A stretch of 64,000 nucleotides of DNA from Hydractinia symbiolongicarpus (GCF_029227915.1 NC_079880.1:27523501-27587500), one strand, 5' to 3'. Shown: positions 10,676 through 17,770, counted from the first letter of the stretch. Program-made: numbers and translations. The notes: generated by a model from the sequence alone, not told the origin.

Positions 10676-11305
10676 ATGATAGAATATATAAATTTCATAT
10701 TACTGGTGATAGTCGTGGCGCTATTGCTGGTATTGGTTAGTTTTTGCCTTTTTTGTATTAAAAAATACCTATCGCTATTGAAAATGGCTGAAACGGCAAT
10801 TGACAACCTAATTTTTATCGATGAACGGGATGAACAGGATGATGGGAAGAGACAGAAATTGCTCGAGTGCGTGCTGACCGGAAATAGCAAGCTGTATCTG
10901 GGGAAGATGTATACGGAGGCGGGGATCCGGAAGCTCGGGAATGGTGAGGTGGATAAACTTTTCGCCATATACGAGGCTAAACTGTCCGGTCAAATGGTAA
11001 AGTCTCTTGGAGAGTCAATAATCCACATGTACTCTCTGGGTGCCTGTGCGGCTCTGGGCATAAAAAATCAAAAGGCTCTGAGTGATGACCTGGAGAATGA
11101 CCCATTCCTAAACTCCGCCCTTCAAAGGTTCACGTGCGATTTGTATTATAAGTTCGGATCACTACTATCACCAATCAGTGTGGGTCTAATTACAGGTAGG
11201 CATTATATCGCTGGAAGAAATTTAAACGCAAATAATAATATAGATATAGATAATAAAGATGTCAGAGGAACAGACTCCTATTCAGGTGACAACGAAGAAC
11301 CCTAA
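10676..11305 (+). CDS. Membrane-anchored protein of unknown function, 209 aa
   Basis: One strong N-terminal hydrophobic helix (about residues 5-30, leucine/valine rich) is followed by a basic KK pair and a largely helical domain, so an N-terminally anchored protein is likely. The C-terminus is asparagine-rich. The last 47 bp overlap the start of the next gene in another frame, as in compact viral genomes. Position after the ATPase suggests a late or structural role (inference). No domain recognised. Confidence 0.78.
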   Translation: MIEYINFILLVIVVALLLVLVSFCLFCIKKYLSLLKMAETAIDNLIFIDERDEQDDGKRQKLLECVLTGNSKLYLGKMYTEAGIRKLGNGEVDKLFAIYEAKLSGQMVKSLGESIIHMYSLGACAALGIKNQKALSDDLENDPFLNSALQRFTCDLYYKFGSLLSPISVGLITGRHYIAGRNLNANNNIDIDNKDVRGTDSYSGDNEEP

Positions 11306-11663
11306 AAAGGTTGAGGCTGGTAAGAGGGTGGCCGAATTCAACCGCAAACAGAGGGAAGACTATAAAAGACTGCTCATGGCGCAGGCAGAGACGCAGGCGA
11401 AGACGGAATCGACACCAACGCGGTCGACACCTCAGACACTGTTGGAGGATCCTAAGGATATTGTAATTGAGGATTCCGTGACAGATGTTCCCAAGGGTGG
11501 GGTTAACAACTACGCAATAATGGGCGGCGGTGTGATTGTGATGCTAATAATTGGAGCGTTGGTGGTGATGAGGAACAACACCTCACAGAGTAAGTTGAAG
11601 GATCCCCCACCGAGAGCTCCATCGGACACTAGAAAAACCAGGAGTAAACTTGAAATGGAATAA
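11259..11663 (+). CDS. Small single-pass membrane protein, 134 aa
   Basis: Begins with ATG at 11259 inside the end of the preceding gene. Residues 1-80 are polar and charged with a T/P-rich stretch (52-60). A glycine/isoleucine/valine-rich membrane helix spans about 85-105, and the tail is basic. Architecture fits a virion or host-membrane protein; no family recognised. An 18-bp palindrome (11668-11685) follows the stop by 4 bp. Confidence 0.75.
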   Translation: MSEEQTPIQVTTKNPKKVEAGKRVAEFNRKQREDYKRLLMAQAETQAKTESTPTRSTPQTLLEDPKDIVIEDSVTDVPKGGVNNYAIMGGGVIVMLIIGALVVMRNNTSQSKLKDPPPRAPSDTRKTRSKLEME

Positions 11664-11667
11664 AGGG

Positions 11668-11685
11668 ATAATATCGCGATATTAT
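11668..11685. terminator. 18-bp palindrome after the 134-aa gene
   Basis: ATAATATCGCGATATTAT, a perfect self-complementary sequence 4 bp after the stop at 11663 and 19 bp before the next ATG at 11705. It may end one transcript, start the next, or both. It lacks the GTTAC core of the other hairpins. Confidence 0.45.
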
Positions 11686-11704
11686 AATCTAGAAGTATAT
11701 AAAC

Positions 11705-11932
11705 ATGGATAAGAAAAGTATAGTCAACGATATTTATAAGGCATCGGTCGTATGCGTTTTCGCCGTAGGCTATTCAATGCTAGGGAAAAAGGTATTAAAA
11801 ATGACGCCACCCTCAATTCAGAAGTTTGACCTGGAAGATACCGGAAAGCTTGTAGCCATAGTCGCCGCAAGTGAAATGTCAAGAGAATATCTGGTTAAGC
11901 AGAAAATTATACCCGAAACTATAAATATATAA
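11705..11932 (+). CDS. Small hydrophobic protein, 75 aa
   Basis: Preceded by GTATATAAAC directly before the ATG, like the 12104 gene (GTATATGAAAC). Two short hydrophobic segments (about residues 13-27 and 47-57) flank a proline- and aspartate-containing linker. The stop overlaps the ATG of the next small frame by one base (TAATG). Function unknown; conserved position in the structural block is the only clue. Confidence 0.65.
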   Translation: MDKKSIVNDIYKASVVCVFAVGYSMLGKKVLKMTPPSIQKFDLEDTGKLVAIVAASEMSREYLVKQKIIPETINI

Positions 11933-12072
11933 TGTTGCGAATACTGGAATGGTTGGTCTGGGTTTTATGCCAGCGTAAGAAAGTTGAGAGGACTTTACCC
12001 AAGGTGGAATACCTCGATACCGATGTCATCGACTCTGATGTCATAGACTCCGAAGCTATCGCATTAAAATAA
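11932..12072 (+). CDS. Possible 46-aa microprotein
   Basis: Starts at the ATG overlapping the preceding stop (TAATG) and ends TAA at 12070-12072. The product has a hydrophobic tryptophan-rich N-terminus (MLRILEWLVWVL), a basic CQRKK patch, and an acidic C-terminus with a repeated DTDVIDSDVIDSE stretch. The frame fills the gap between two genes exactly. Being short, it could be chance; conservation in related elements would decide. Confidence 0.45.
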   Translation: MLRILEWLVWVLCQRKKVERTLPKVEYLDTDVIDSDVIDSEAIALK

Positions 12073-12103
12073 CGCCACTATATTATACTGTAGTATATGA
12101 AAC

Positions 12104-12529
12104 ATGGCTTCAATTGCAATGATGTTGGGAGGTGCCTTCGCGAACGCTTTGGCTTTCACCGGATCAAGCTACCTCTTTTCAAGTTTATCAAAGGATAGGA
12201 TAGATAAGGAACGGAAGCGGCATGATCTAGCCATAGAACAACTGCAGAAGGCCCAGGTTATATGGCAACGTAAAAGACAGGAGAGGGTTGACTTTATCAA
12301 TAAGCAGCTCAGACTTGAGAAGAAGGCCGAGGGTAAATTCACGGAGCTGGATGACGCGATGCGCGAATATAAAAAAGTTTTTGGAGGATCAACTCTCACA
12401 GATATTCCGCGCGAACCCGTATTGAGCGACTTTTATACACCCAGCAATGGCCAGCATGAACGGGAATTGGCATTTATCGCGCTAAGCATGATCGGCGTCG
12501 GAGGTGCCGTGTGGTATTTCGAAAAATAG
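12104..12529 (+). CDS. Helical membrane protein, 141 aa, conserved in this element group
   Basis: A glycine/alanine-rich hydrophobic N-terminus (residues 4-26) is followed by a long charged helix likely to coil (about 30-90), a DFYTP-containing loop, and a C-terminal membrane segment (about 120-138). Preceded by the TATA-like GTATATGAAAC next to the ATG. I recognise the pattern (N-terminal hydrophobic, ERKRHDLAIEQLQKAQ helix, SDFYTPSNGQ) as recurrent in invertebrate Polinton-type elements, but it has no assigned function. Its end converges with the 417-aa gene and shares hairpin 12547-12571. Confidence 0.8.
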   Translation: MASIAMMLGGAFANALAFTGSSYLFSSLSKDRIDKERKRHDLAIEQLQKAQVIWQRKRQERVDFINKQLRLEKKAEGKFTELDDAMREYKKVFGGSTLTDIPREPVLSDFYTPSNGQHERELAFIALSMIGVGGAVWYFEK

Positions 12530-12546
12530 TACGATACCGCGGGTAT

Positions 12547-12571
12547 TATGTTACATGACACATGTAACATA
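12547..12571. terminator. hairpin between convergent genes
   Basis: TATGTTACATG, loop ACA, CATGTAACATA: perfect 11-bp stem. It lies 17 bp after the plus-strand stop at 12529 and 13 bp after the minus-strand stop at 12585, so one symmetric hairpin can serve both transcripts. Shares the GTTAC/GTAAC core with the other hairpins. Confidence 0.7.
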
Positions 12572-12584
12572 TATTCCAGATCCG

Positions 12585-13838
12585 CTAACGCTTTGTAACC
12601 ATGTAGGTGTTTATAAGACCTCCGATTCCAACTATCAAAGCCCAAAGGTTTTGACTCAACCAACCAACGGCCTCCTTTGCTCTATTTAGGATCCACGATA
12701 CGATGGATCCAATTATACCAGGTAGTGATGCGGCTGCGGCACTGGCTAATCTACCCAGGAGAGATCCTAGTGCGCTCAGCTTGTTCTTTATCCATTCCCT
12801 CGCACCGCCCTCGGTTTTTTCATGATTATTTGTATTACCGGTGGATGACCCCCCACCCCCTGGTGTCAAAGCTTCTACTAGAAGGCCGATAACCATCCCG
12901 AACGCTGTTAGTACACTGACAATGGTGATACCCTGTTCACGGAATAGCGTTCGTATCTTTTCACCCAATGTAGTATCTTTGCTAAGTACCTTGGCGATTG
13001 TCTCCTTTATGCTTTTTATCTGGGTGTTAAGTTCGCCCTTGAGGATATTGATGGCAGACTGGTGGGCCTCCAACTCATCGTTTAGCTTTTCCAACCTCTC
13101 GGCCACCTGCTCCCTCTGTTCATCCGTGTATGACGGATCTTCCAACTCCTTCAACTTCATTTGTTCCTTATGTATCTTGTTCTCAACATCTACCTTTTTG
13201 GCGGTCGAGAGTTGGAGACTCCCGCGGATCCGCTGCACCGAACTATCCAATCCGCGAATATCACCGGCCGGATATTCGGCTCTCAGTGTACTATCATCGA
13301 CCAGCGAGACCAGATCCTCGGCACTGTTCACCACCTCCCCGGACATGGTTTCTAATTCTATATCCGTCGCATTCTCTATTTTATCCGGTGACGGTAGTCT
13401 CTCTTCTATTTTGTTTAGCCTAGCGGCCTGTCGGGGGGTTATACTACCTTTCGGTATATCGAACCCCAAACTGCGCAGCCTTTTCTTGCCCAGTAGATCC
13501 ACAATAGTACCGGTAGACCTTAGAGATCCACCATGTGTCAGCGGTCTGTTATCACCCTTGTAGTATAGTTCACCACCACGAATCTCAAACAGGTCGGTAT
13601 GTATCACACTAGGGTCCTCGTTTGGATATTTAGTTAGTAGCACCTCATAGAGTGATTTAACCCGCTCACTAGTAACTCTAGCTCGTTGAGAGGAGCCTCC
13701 ACCGAATGATGTCTCCTTTTCATCGGGTGTGTGTATCTGTACCCGTGTGCGTTCCTTCGGTACCAGGGGCGTGGTTTCATCGGCACCCTCGTCGGTTTGA
13801 CCATGGTCACCAAACGGATCAATATCAATGTCCGCCAT
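12585..13838 (-). CDS. Coiled-coil membrane protein, 417 aa
   Basis: The frame is open up to 14078, but the upstream 80 codons overlap the divergent gene. The ATG at 13838 leaves a 40-bp divergent promoter gap and gives a typical acidic start (MADIDIDPFGDHGQ), so I choose it. Residues 1-60 are polar and probably disordered; 60-200 mixed helical; 205-285 a strong coiled coil (KIHKEQMKLKELED region); 303-324 a membrane helix; 325-345 a glycine/serine linker; 366-384 and 393-413 further hydrophobic segments. I recognise it as recurrent in invertebrate Polinton-type elements. A trimeric spike, fibre or inner-membrane anchor are possible roles, all inference. Confidence 0.82.
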   Translation of the reverse strand: MADIDIDPFGDHGQTDEGADETTPLVPKERTRVQIHTPDEKETSFGGGSSQRARVTSERVKSLYEVLLTKYPNEDPSVIHTDLFEIRGGELYYKGDNRPLTHGGSLRSTGTIVDLLGKKRLRSLGFDIPKGSITPRQAARLNKIEERLPSPDKIENATDIELETMSGEVVNSAEDLVSLVDDSTLRAEYPAGDIRGLDSSVQRIRGSLQLSTAKKVDVENKIHKEQMKLKELEDPSYTDEQREQVAERLEKLNDELEAHQSAINILKGELNTQIKSIKETIAKVLSKDTTLGEKIRTLFREQGITIVSVLTAFGMVIGLLVEALTPGGGGSSTGNTNNHEKTEGGAREWIKNKLSALGSLLGRLASAAAASLPGIIGSIVSWILNRAKEAVGWLSQNLWALIVGIGGLINTYMVTKR

Positions 13839-13878
13839 TATTTTATTTAGAGGATAGTTTTTTCCTAATATAATAGAA
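13839..13878. promoter_or_regulatory. divergent promoter region 2
   Basis: A 40-bp gap between starts at 13838 (minus) and 13879 (plus). It contains CTAATATAATA at 13865-13875, the same 11 bases that precede the start at 8068 in the other divergent gap. Confidence 0.55.
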
Positions 13879-14364
13879 ATGGCAGAGAGTTCTAGTACCA
13901 GAGAAGAAACTTTTAAAACGGATATATCCAATTCCCAACTTGAGGAGGTGGTGAAATTACGGGGTAAGTTCCAAGACAGGACACACGAACACGGAGGATC
14001 TCTGATCATATGGTCGATTCTGGAGGGATTATCCGGAACCGCGGCAATTACCGGCTCGATAGCGACCGCGGTGACCATTATTAGAAATTTAGGCGGTACC
14101 CATGGAAATTACATGCGGAATTCGGGTATGTGTCTATTGGGCTCGGCTTCCTATGCGGTTACCGCCAAATATGTTAGGACATATCGGGAGAAACTTAGCA
14201 AATTAAGAGCCGCGCATCGCGTTGTACAAAATGCCATCGATGTGTTCGATAAAACGCTACTCTGGCACACACGGATCTGTAGAGCCGATTTTGAGAATTT
14301 GTGTGATACGTATCATAGAACTCTCAAGGATCTGGATAAACTGGATATAGGTTATTTAGAGTAA
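13879..14364 (+). CDS. Helical protein with hydrophobic core, paralogue 1, 161 aa
   Basis: An N-terminal amphipathic helix (SNSQLEEVVKLRGKF) is followed by a hydrophobic alanine/glycine/isoleucine core (about residues 50-75), a second hydrophobic patch (about 85-97), then charged helices ending KDLDKLD. It aligns along its length with the next gene: shared SQL-E--KLR-KF near the start, YR-KL-K after the core, and A-I-VF in the last helices. So the two are tandem duplicates. Helix - hydrophobic hairpin - helix resembles membrane-inserting helical proteins, but function is unknown. Confidence 0.75.
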   Translation: MAESSSTREETFKTDISNSQLEEVVKLRGKFQDRTHEHGGSLIIWSILEGLSGTAAITGSIATAVTIIRNLGGTHGNYMRNSGMCLLGSASYAVTAKYVRTYREKLSKLRAAHRVVQNAIDVFDKTLLWHTRICRADFENLCDTYHRTLKDLDKLDIGYLE

Positions 14365-14389
14365 AGTTTTTCTTTGTAGTAACCACACA

Positions 14390-14977
14390 ATGGCAGAGAT
14401 TTATCCGAAGCTACCCACGGCTCCCGAGTATTCGAGCGAGCAGGACAAGTTTAATACTAATACTGTGAACTCTCAACTTGGGGAGCTTAGAAAATTACGC
14501 GATAAGTTCAATACAAAATATGATAAATATAACAAGACGCTACACAGACTGGTGCTTTTAAATGCCAGCGCCACGGCCCTAACCGTCGCTTCGGGCATAG
14601 GTTCGGTGGTAACCGGTGCCACTCTCATCGGAATCCCCGCTTCCGTCGGATTGGGAGCCGTAGCACTGTCCGGAACCATTTTCACGGGCTCCGTCATGGC
14701 CCTGATTAAAAGATATCGGAGCAAGCTTGACAAGGTCATGAAATTATATGATGTTGCGACGTCCGCCATCGCCGTGTTTGAAAACTCCGTCTCGCGGGCT
14801 CTGAATAATGATGACATTAGTTACATTGAGTTTCAAACCCTGAGCGGTATATACTACGAAGCTCTGGACAAGATGACGAAAACCGACAGAAAGATGGAGA
14901 GCGAAACTCGCAACCAGTTTGAAAAAAGTCTAATGGACGAGGTTCAAAGCCTCAGAAGGACCGTAAATCAAGGTTAG
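14390..14977 (+). CDS. Helical protein with hydrophobic core, paralogue 2, 195 aa
   Basis: Starts 25 bp after its paralogue. N-terminal helix NSQLGELRKLRDKF (about residues 27-40), a long hydrophobic glycine/alanine/valine core (about 60-105, two possible membrane helices), then YRSKLDKVMKLYDVATSAIAVF and further charged helices. Longer than paralogue 1 at both the core and the C-terminus. Could act at membranes (entry, release or capsid membrane); this is inference from architecture only. Confidence 0.75.
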   Translation: MAEIYPKLPTAPEYSSEQDKFNTNTVNSQLGELRKLRDKFNTKYDKYNKTLHRLVLLNASATALTVASGIGSVVTGATLIGIPASVGLGAVALSGTIFTGSVMALIKRYRSKLDKVMKLYDVATSAIAVFENSVSRALNNDDISYIEFQTLSGIYYEALDKMTKTDRKMESETRNQFEKSLMDEVQSLRRTVNQG

Positions 14978-15010
14978 TGATGTGCGCATGTACACCGCTC
15001 GCATATTTCG

Positions 15011-15063
15011 TGTGGTACGATAAAAGTGCTTAAAGTTTTTAGCCGTACATGTATATGCATAAT
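15011..15063 (+). promoter_or_regulatory. SAP-like gene promoter, copy 1
   Basis: TGTGGTACGATAAAAGTGCT followed by TAAAGTTTTTA, repeated almost unchanged at 17340-17394 before the second SAP-like gene. GATAAAA is the likely TATA-type element, about 45 bp before the ATG at 15064. Confidence 0.55.
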
Positions 15064-15333
15064 ATGTCGGACATGAATACCACACCAGACTATAAATTGA
15101 TGAAACTGCGAGAGTTGCGAGAGATTGCCAAAGCCCGTGGGGTGAAGTATATTTGTGCGATGAAAAAGGCCAAGCTGATTGAGGTGATTGAGAAGAATGA
15201 TCTGGATTCGTCATACACTATAGATCTAGATACCAAGCGGGAATGGTATGGATACTGTACCGGCTGGAGGGAGAAAAACAGGGAGGCGTACCTGAAATGT
15301 CAAAAACGTTATAACGACAAGAGATCTAAGTGA
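15064..15333 (+). CDS. SAP-like DNA-binding protein, copy 1, 89 aa
   Basis: The open frame reaches 15049, but the second copy begins at MSDMNTT, so I place the start at 15064; both are then 89 aa. Residues 12-45 (LMKLRELREIAKARGVKYI then KKAKLIEVIEKND) fit the SAP/Rho-N helix-turn-helix pattern that binds AT-rich DNA. The C-terminal half is aromatic and basic (EWYGYCTGW, CQKRYNDK). It differs from copy 2 at 13 of 89 residues. A nucleoprotein or regulator of element DNA is plausible. A hairpin follows the stop by 10 bp. Confidence 0.75.
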   Translation: MSDMNTTPDYKLMKLRELREIAKARGVKYICAMKKAKLIEVIEKNDLDSSYTIDLDTKREWYGYCTGWREKNREAYLKCQKRYNDKRSK

Positions 15334-15343
15334 TTGTGCGCAT

Positions 15344-15367
15344 TTTGTTACTCGGACGGGTAACAAA
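15344..15367. terminator. hairpin after SAP-like copy 1
   Basis: TTTGTTACTCG, loop GA, CGGGTAACAAA: 11-bp stem with one G-T pair. The identical 24 bases recur at 17676-17699 and 18101-18124. Confidence 0.7.
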
Positions 15368-15475
15368 TATCGGTGGGTGGAGATATCCATGGCGTGCGGA
15401 TTGCTAACCTCAAATACGATCTATAAAAATTGGGTTAAAGATTCCTATATCGTATATCGTATATCATATCCAAGC
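15368..15475 (+). promoter_or_regulatory. leader and TATA promoter of the RING gene
   Basis: GGTGGGTGGAGATATCCATGG and then CTATAAAAATTGGGTTAAAG (from 15421), ATATCGTATATC and AGCATGAC. The same blocks in the same order precede the genes at 17827 and 18315. TATAAAA to ATG is about 54 bp. Confidence 0.6.
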
Positions 15476-16150
15476 ATGACGTCGAGATTTACAGATGACG
15501 AAAACCGACAGTTCCTCGAAAGATTCGGCTCCTGGGCGGACGAAAAATTCGGCCGCACAATAGACCCATGCCTGAATTCCACATTCAGCAGATCTTGTTG
15601 CGAAGAATTACTGACCATGGTCGAAATATTGGAACTACAATATGATGACTTTGAGGGGATCGGTCCGGACTCTGATCATGACTCCTATGATGATATTATA
15701 GAACACGTAAGAGCTCGAAGTGTCTTACGTAATGGAGGAGTCGGACTAGGATACTATGGATCTCCCATAATAGAAGCGCGCGTATATGCGGTCGCCATGG
15801 TACCGAGTCATGAGGACGAAGAGTACGAGGAGAACGACGTTGATGAGGATGAAGAGGAAGAGGAGTATGAGGAGTACGAGGAAGATGAGAAGAGGACGAC
15901 GAGGAGTATGATGAGGATAACGAGGACAAGAGCGCCGATTGATCGTGATTTTTTTAGTGATGACGATGATGACCTAGAGGACGATGACAAATGCATAATT
16001 TGTCTTTCTAAAAGAAAGAGCGCAACCTTTGTTCATGGTAGAACAGGGCATTGCTGCTGCTGTTTATCGTGCGCATATAAATTGGAAAAGGGGGAAGATA
16101 ATTGTCCAATGTGTCGAGCACCAATAGATTTTGTCATTAGACAATATTGA
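15476..16150 (+). CDS. Acidic protein with C-terminal MDM2-like RING, 224 aa
   Basis: The frame is open from 15377, but the first 33 codons coincide with a duplicated TATA leader, and the ATG at 15476 (MTSRFTDD) lies exactly where the related leaders place theirs. Layout: N-terminal domain without recognised family (1-115), a very acidic D/E/Y stretch (about 116-145), a basic patch, a second acidic stretch, then a RING from about 178. The RING has CIIC, a VHGRTGH segment, CCCCLSCA, CPMCRAPI and an aromatic C-terminal end. This VHG-TGH spacing with a C-terminal position is that of the MDM2/MDMX ubiquitin ligase RING rather than a generic C3HC4 one. Likely an E3 ubiquitin ligase acting on host proteins (inference). 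A 26-bp palindrome follows. Confidence 0.8.
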   Translation: MTSRFTDDENRQFLERFGSWADEKFGRTIDPCLNSTFSRSCCEELLTMVEILELQYDDFEGIGPDSDHDSYDDIIEHVRARSVLRNGGVGLGYYGSPIIEARVYAVAMVPSHEDEEYEENDVDEDEEEEEYEEYEEDEKRTTRSMMRITRTRAPIDRDFFSDDDDDLEDDDKCIICLSKRKSATFVHGRTGHCCCCLSCAYKLEKGEDNCPMCRAPIDFVIRQY

Positions 16151-16166
16151 ACACATATTCCCGGCC

Positions 16167-16192
16167 TTTGTTACTCGGATCCGAGTAACAAA
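16167..16192. terminator. 26-bp palindrome after the RING gene
   Basis: TTTGTTACTCGGA joined directly to its own reverse complement: perfect 13-bp arms, 16 bp after the RING stop. The first half equals the start of the SAP-type hairpins. Confidence 0.7.
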
Positions 16193-16273
16193 AATCCTCG
16201 AGGTGCCGATGGATACCCAAGACTGAGTCATAGCGGCCCTATCTGCCGACCACCCTGCGCGATCCCCGGCATC
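16193..16273. other. remnant of the duplicated leader
   Basis: Right after the palindrome comes CCTCGAGGTGCCGATGG and TACCCA, matching CCTCGAGGTGCCAATGGG and TACCCATGG downstream of the hairpin at 18101-18124. The TATA part is missing, so this seems to be a truncated copy. No gene seen. Confidence 0.5.
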
Positions 16274-16298
16274 ATCTTTACCAGAAACAGGTAAAGAT
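16274..16298. terminator. hairpin after the integrase gene
   Basis: ATCTTTACC, loop AGAAACA, GGTAAAGAT: perfect 9-bp stem, 13 bp beyond the integrase stop on the minus strand. The stem differs from the GTTAC type found elsewhere in the element. Confidence 0.6.
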
Positions 16299-16311
16299 AT
16301 CGTCCCCTTTT

Positions 16312-17295
16312 TCACCAACCTTGCACATAATCAGGAGGTAAATCTGTATCTTCAGGTATTAACATCAATTCCTCTTTTACAAAAGCCCGTCCGGGTCCGT
16401 CTTGAACATAGTACATTACACGGTTACCAGGTTGCGCTATTACCTCACGCAATCTATATGTGTTTTTCGACCATATTCTACCGGTTGCCCGTCTCCGCCC
16501 ATCATCATGCTCTTCACCAGGTTGTAGTAGATATCTATACAGGCCATCCTTAGGTAATTCTACTTCAGGTGGATAGCTCTCTTGATTAACCAGAGGCACC
16601 TCTTTCATTATAATAGCATCTTTCGGCTTCATATCAATCATCTGCGTCTTTGTATCGTTTAGCCTATCAATCAGTTTATACAGATGCTTAACCCATGTAG
16701 ATGATACCTTTTCCGAATCATTCAGTTCTTGAGCATCTTGTATTTTGAATAAAATTTCCGCAAGTATCTTGTTCAACGCCTCAACAAAAGCTGTGTGCGT
16801 ATGCTTATATTTTGTAGTCGCCCTTTTAATTTCAACCTTATGCTTCTCCAACAGCTTTGTCACATCTGCTTTGAATTCTGAACCGTTATCACATTGGAAA
16901 GTTTTCGGATAAGTTAATGGTCCTGCCTTGTAGATGTCCTCAATCATAGCGGCAACCTCTTTGGCTTTCTTAGTCCTCAAAGGTCGGGCTAATTTGTATC
17001 TGGAAGCAGCATCGATTCCCGACAAAATGTACTTATATTTATTACCATACAGTATGTCACCGGGCATGTACAATAAATCGAATTGATGTAAATCATTAGG
17101 GGTGGTAACTTCATAATGTGGTCTTTCAACATGTTTTGGGGCGGGTAAATGTACTTGCCAAAATGCTTGTTTTGATAGCCACTTCCTAATCTCCTTTGGC
17201 CTGAAACCGAATACTCTTAAGCTCTGAACAGCCTTTTGTCCTTTCCATAAATTTTGAGGTTGATAGTAAGTCTCTTGAAGTTTAGAGTTTGACAT
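16312..17295 (-). CDS. Retroviral-type DDE integrase, 327 aa
   Basis: Inserts the element's DNA into the genome. The catalytic core shows D73 (HQFDLLYM), D136 (QCDNGSEF) and E172 (FVEALNK), with exactly 35 residues between the second D and E, the classical D,D35E signature. A C-terminal SH3-like segment (about 255-327) ends in a VKEELMLIP and LPPDYV pattern typical of Polinton integrases. I see no chromodomain, and no clear HHCC zinc finger at the N-terminus. The gene lies between two direct repeats (15011-15394 and 17340-17723), on the strand opposite to its neighbours. Open throughout, so probably functional. Confidence 0.93.
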   Translation of the reverse strand: MSNSKLQETYYQPQNLWKGQKAVQSLRVFGFRPKEIRKWLSKQAFWQVHLPAPKHVERPHYEVTTPNDLHQFDLLYMPGDILYGNKYKYILSGIDAASRYKLARPLRTKKAKEVAAMIEDIYKAGPLTYPKTFQCDNGSEFKADVTKLLEKHKVEIKRATTKYKHTHTAFVEALNKILAEILFKIQDAQELNDSEKVSSTWVKHLYKLIDRLNDTKTQMIDMKPKDAIIMKEVPLVNQESYPPEVELPKDGLYRYLLQPGEEHDDGRRRATGRIWSKNTYRLREVIAQPGNRVMYYVQDGPGRAFVKEELMLIPEDTDLPPDYVQGW

Positions 17296-17339
17296 GTTTT
17301 ATTTATGCACACCTTTATTTATCTCCTTTTTTGTTATGA

Positions 17340-17394
17340 TGTGGTACGATAAAAGTGCTTAAAAGTTTTTACATGTATATGTATATGCCATAAT
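17340..17394 (+). promoter_or_regulatory. SAP-like gene promoter, copy 2
   Basis: TGTGGTACGATAAAAGTGCT and TAAAAGTTTTTACATG, nearly the same as 15011-15063. It lies 45 bp from the integrase ATG, so it may act as part of a divergent region. Confidence 0.55.
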
Positions 17395-17664
17395 ATGTCG
17401 GACATGAATACCACACCGGACTACAAATTGATGAAACTGCGAGAGTTGCAAGAGGTTGCTAAAGCTCGTGGGGTGAAGTATATTTATGGAATGAGAAAGG
17501 CTAAACTGGTTGAGGTGATTGAGAAGAATGATCTCGACCCATCCTACACCATCGATCCGGATACCAAGCGGGAATGGTATGGATACTGTTCAAGGTGGAG
17601 GGTGAACAACAGGGAGGCGTATCTGAAATGTCAAAAACGTTATAACGACAAGAGACCTAAGTGA
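17395..17664 (+). CDS. SAP-like DNA-binding protein, copy 2, 89 aa
   Basis: Same length as the 15064 copy, with 76 of 89 residues identical, and duplicated together with its promoter and downstream hairpin. SAP-like helices lie at residues 12-45. Changes are scattered and mostly conservative (I/V, K/R), with no stop, which suggests both copies are kept. Likely binds AT-rich DNA of the element or host; role inferred from the motif only. Confidence 0.75.
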   Translation: MSDMNTTPDYKLMKLRELQEVAKARGVKYIYGMRKAKLVEVIEKNDLDPSYTIDPDTKREWYGYCSRWRVNNREAYLKCQKRYNDKRPK

Positions 17665-17675
17665 TTGGACATTTT

Positions 17676-17699
17676 TTTGTTACTCGGACGGGTAACAAA
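17676..17699. terminator. hairpin after SAP-like copy 2
   Basis: Same 24 bases as 15344-15367, 11 bp after the stop and preceded by a T-run (ATTTTTTTG). Confidence 0.7.
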
Positions 17700-17770
17700 T
17701 GCTGGTGGGTGGGTACCCATGGTGCTGGTGGGTGTCTTGCGAACGAAGCCCCTCACGATCCTCCACCCCG

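Noticed and set aside
12677-13563. Plus-strand frames up to 240 aa opposite the coiled-coil gene
   Set aside because: Serine/cysteine-rich shadow of a well-supported minus-strand gene, with no promoter-like start.
13839-14078. Upstream extension of the 417-aa gene by 80 codons
   Set aside because: It would overlap the divergent gene and erase the shared 40-bp promoter; the ATG at 13838 fits better.
15696-15996. Minus-strand serine-rich frames opposite the RING gene
   Set aside because: Complement of the acidic GAG/GAT-rich tract; serine runs are the expected shadow.
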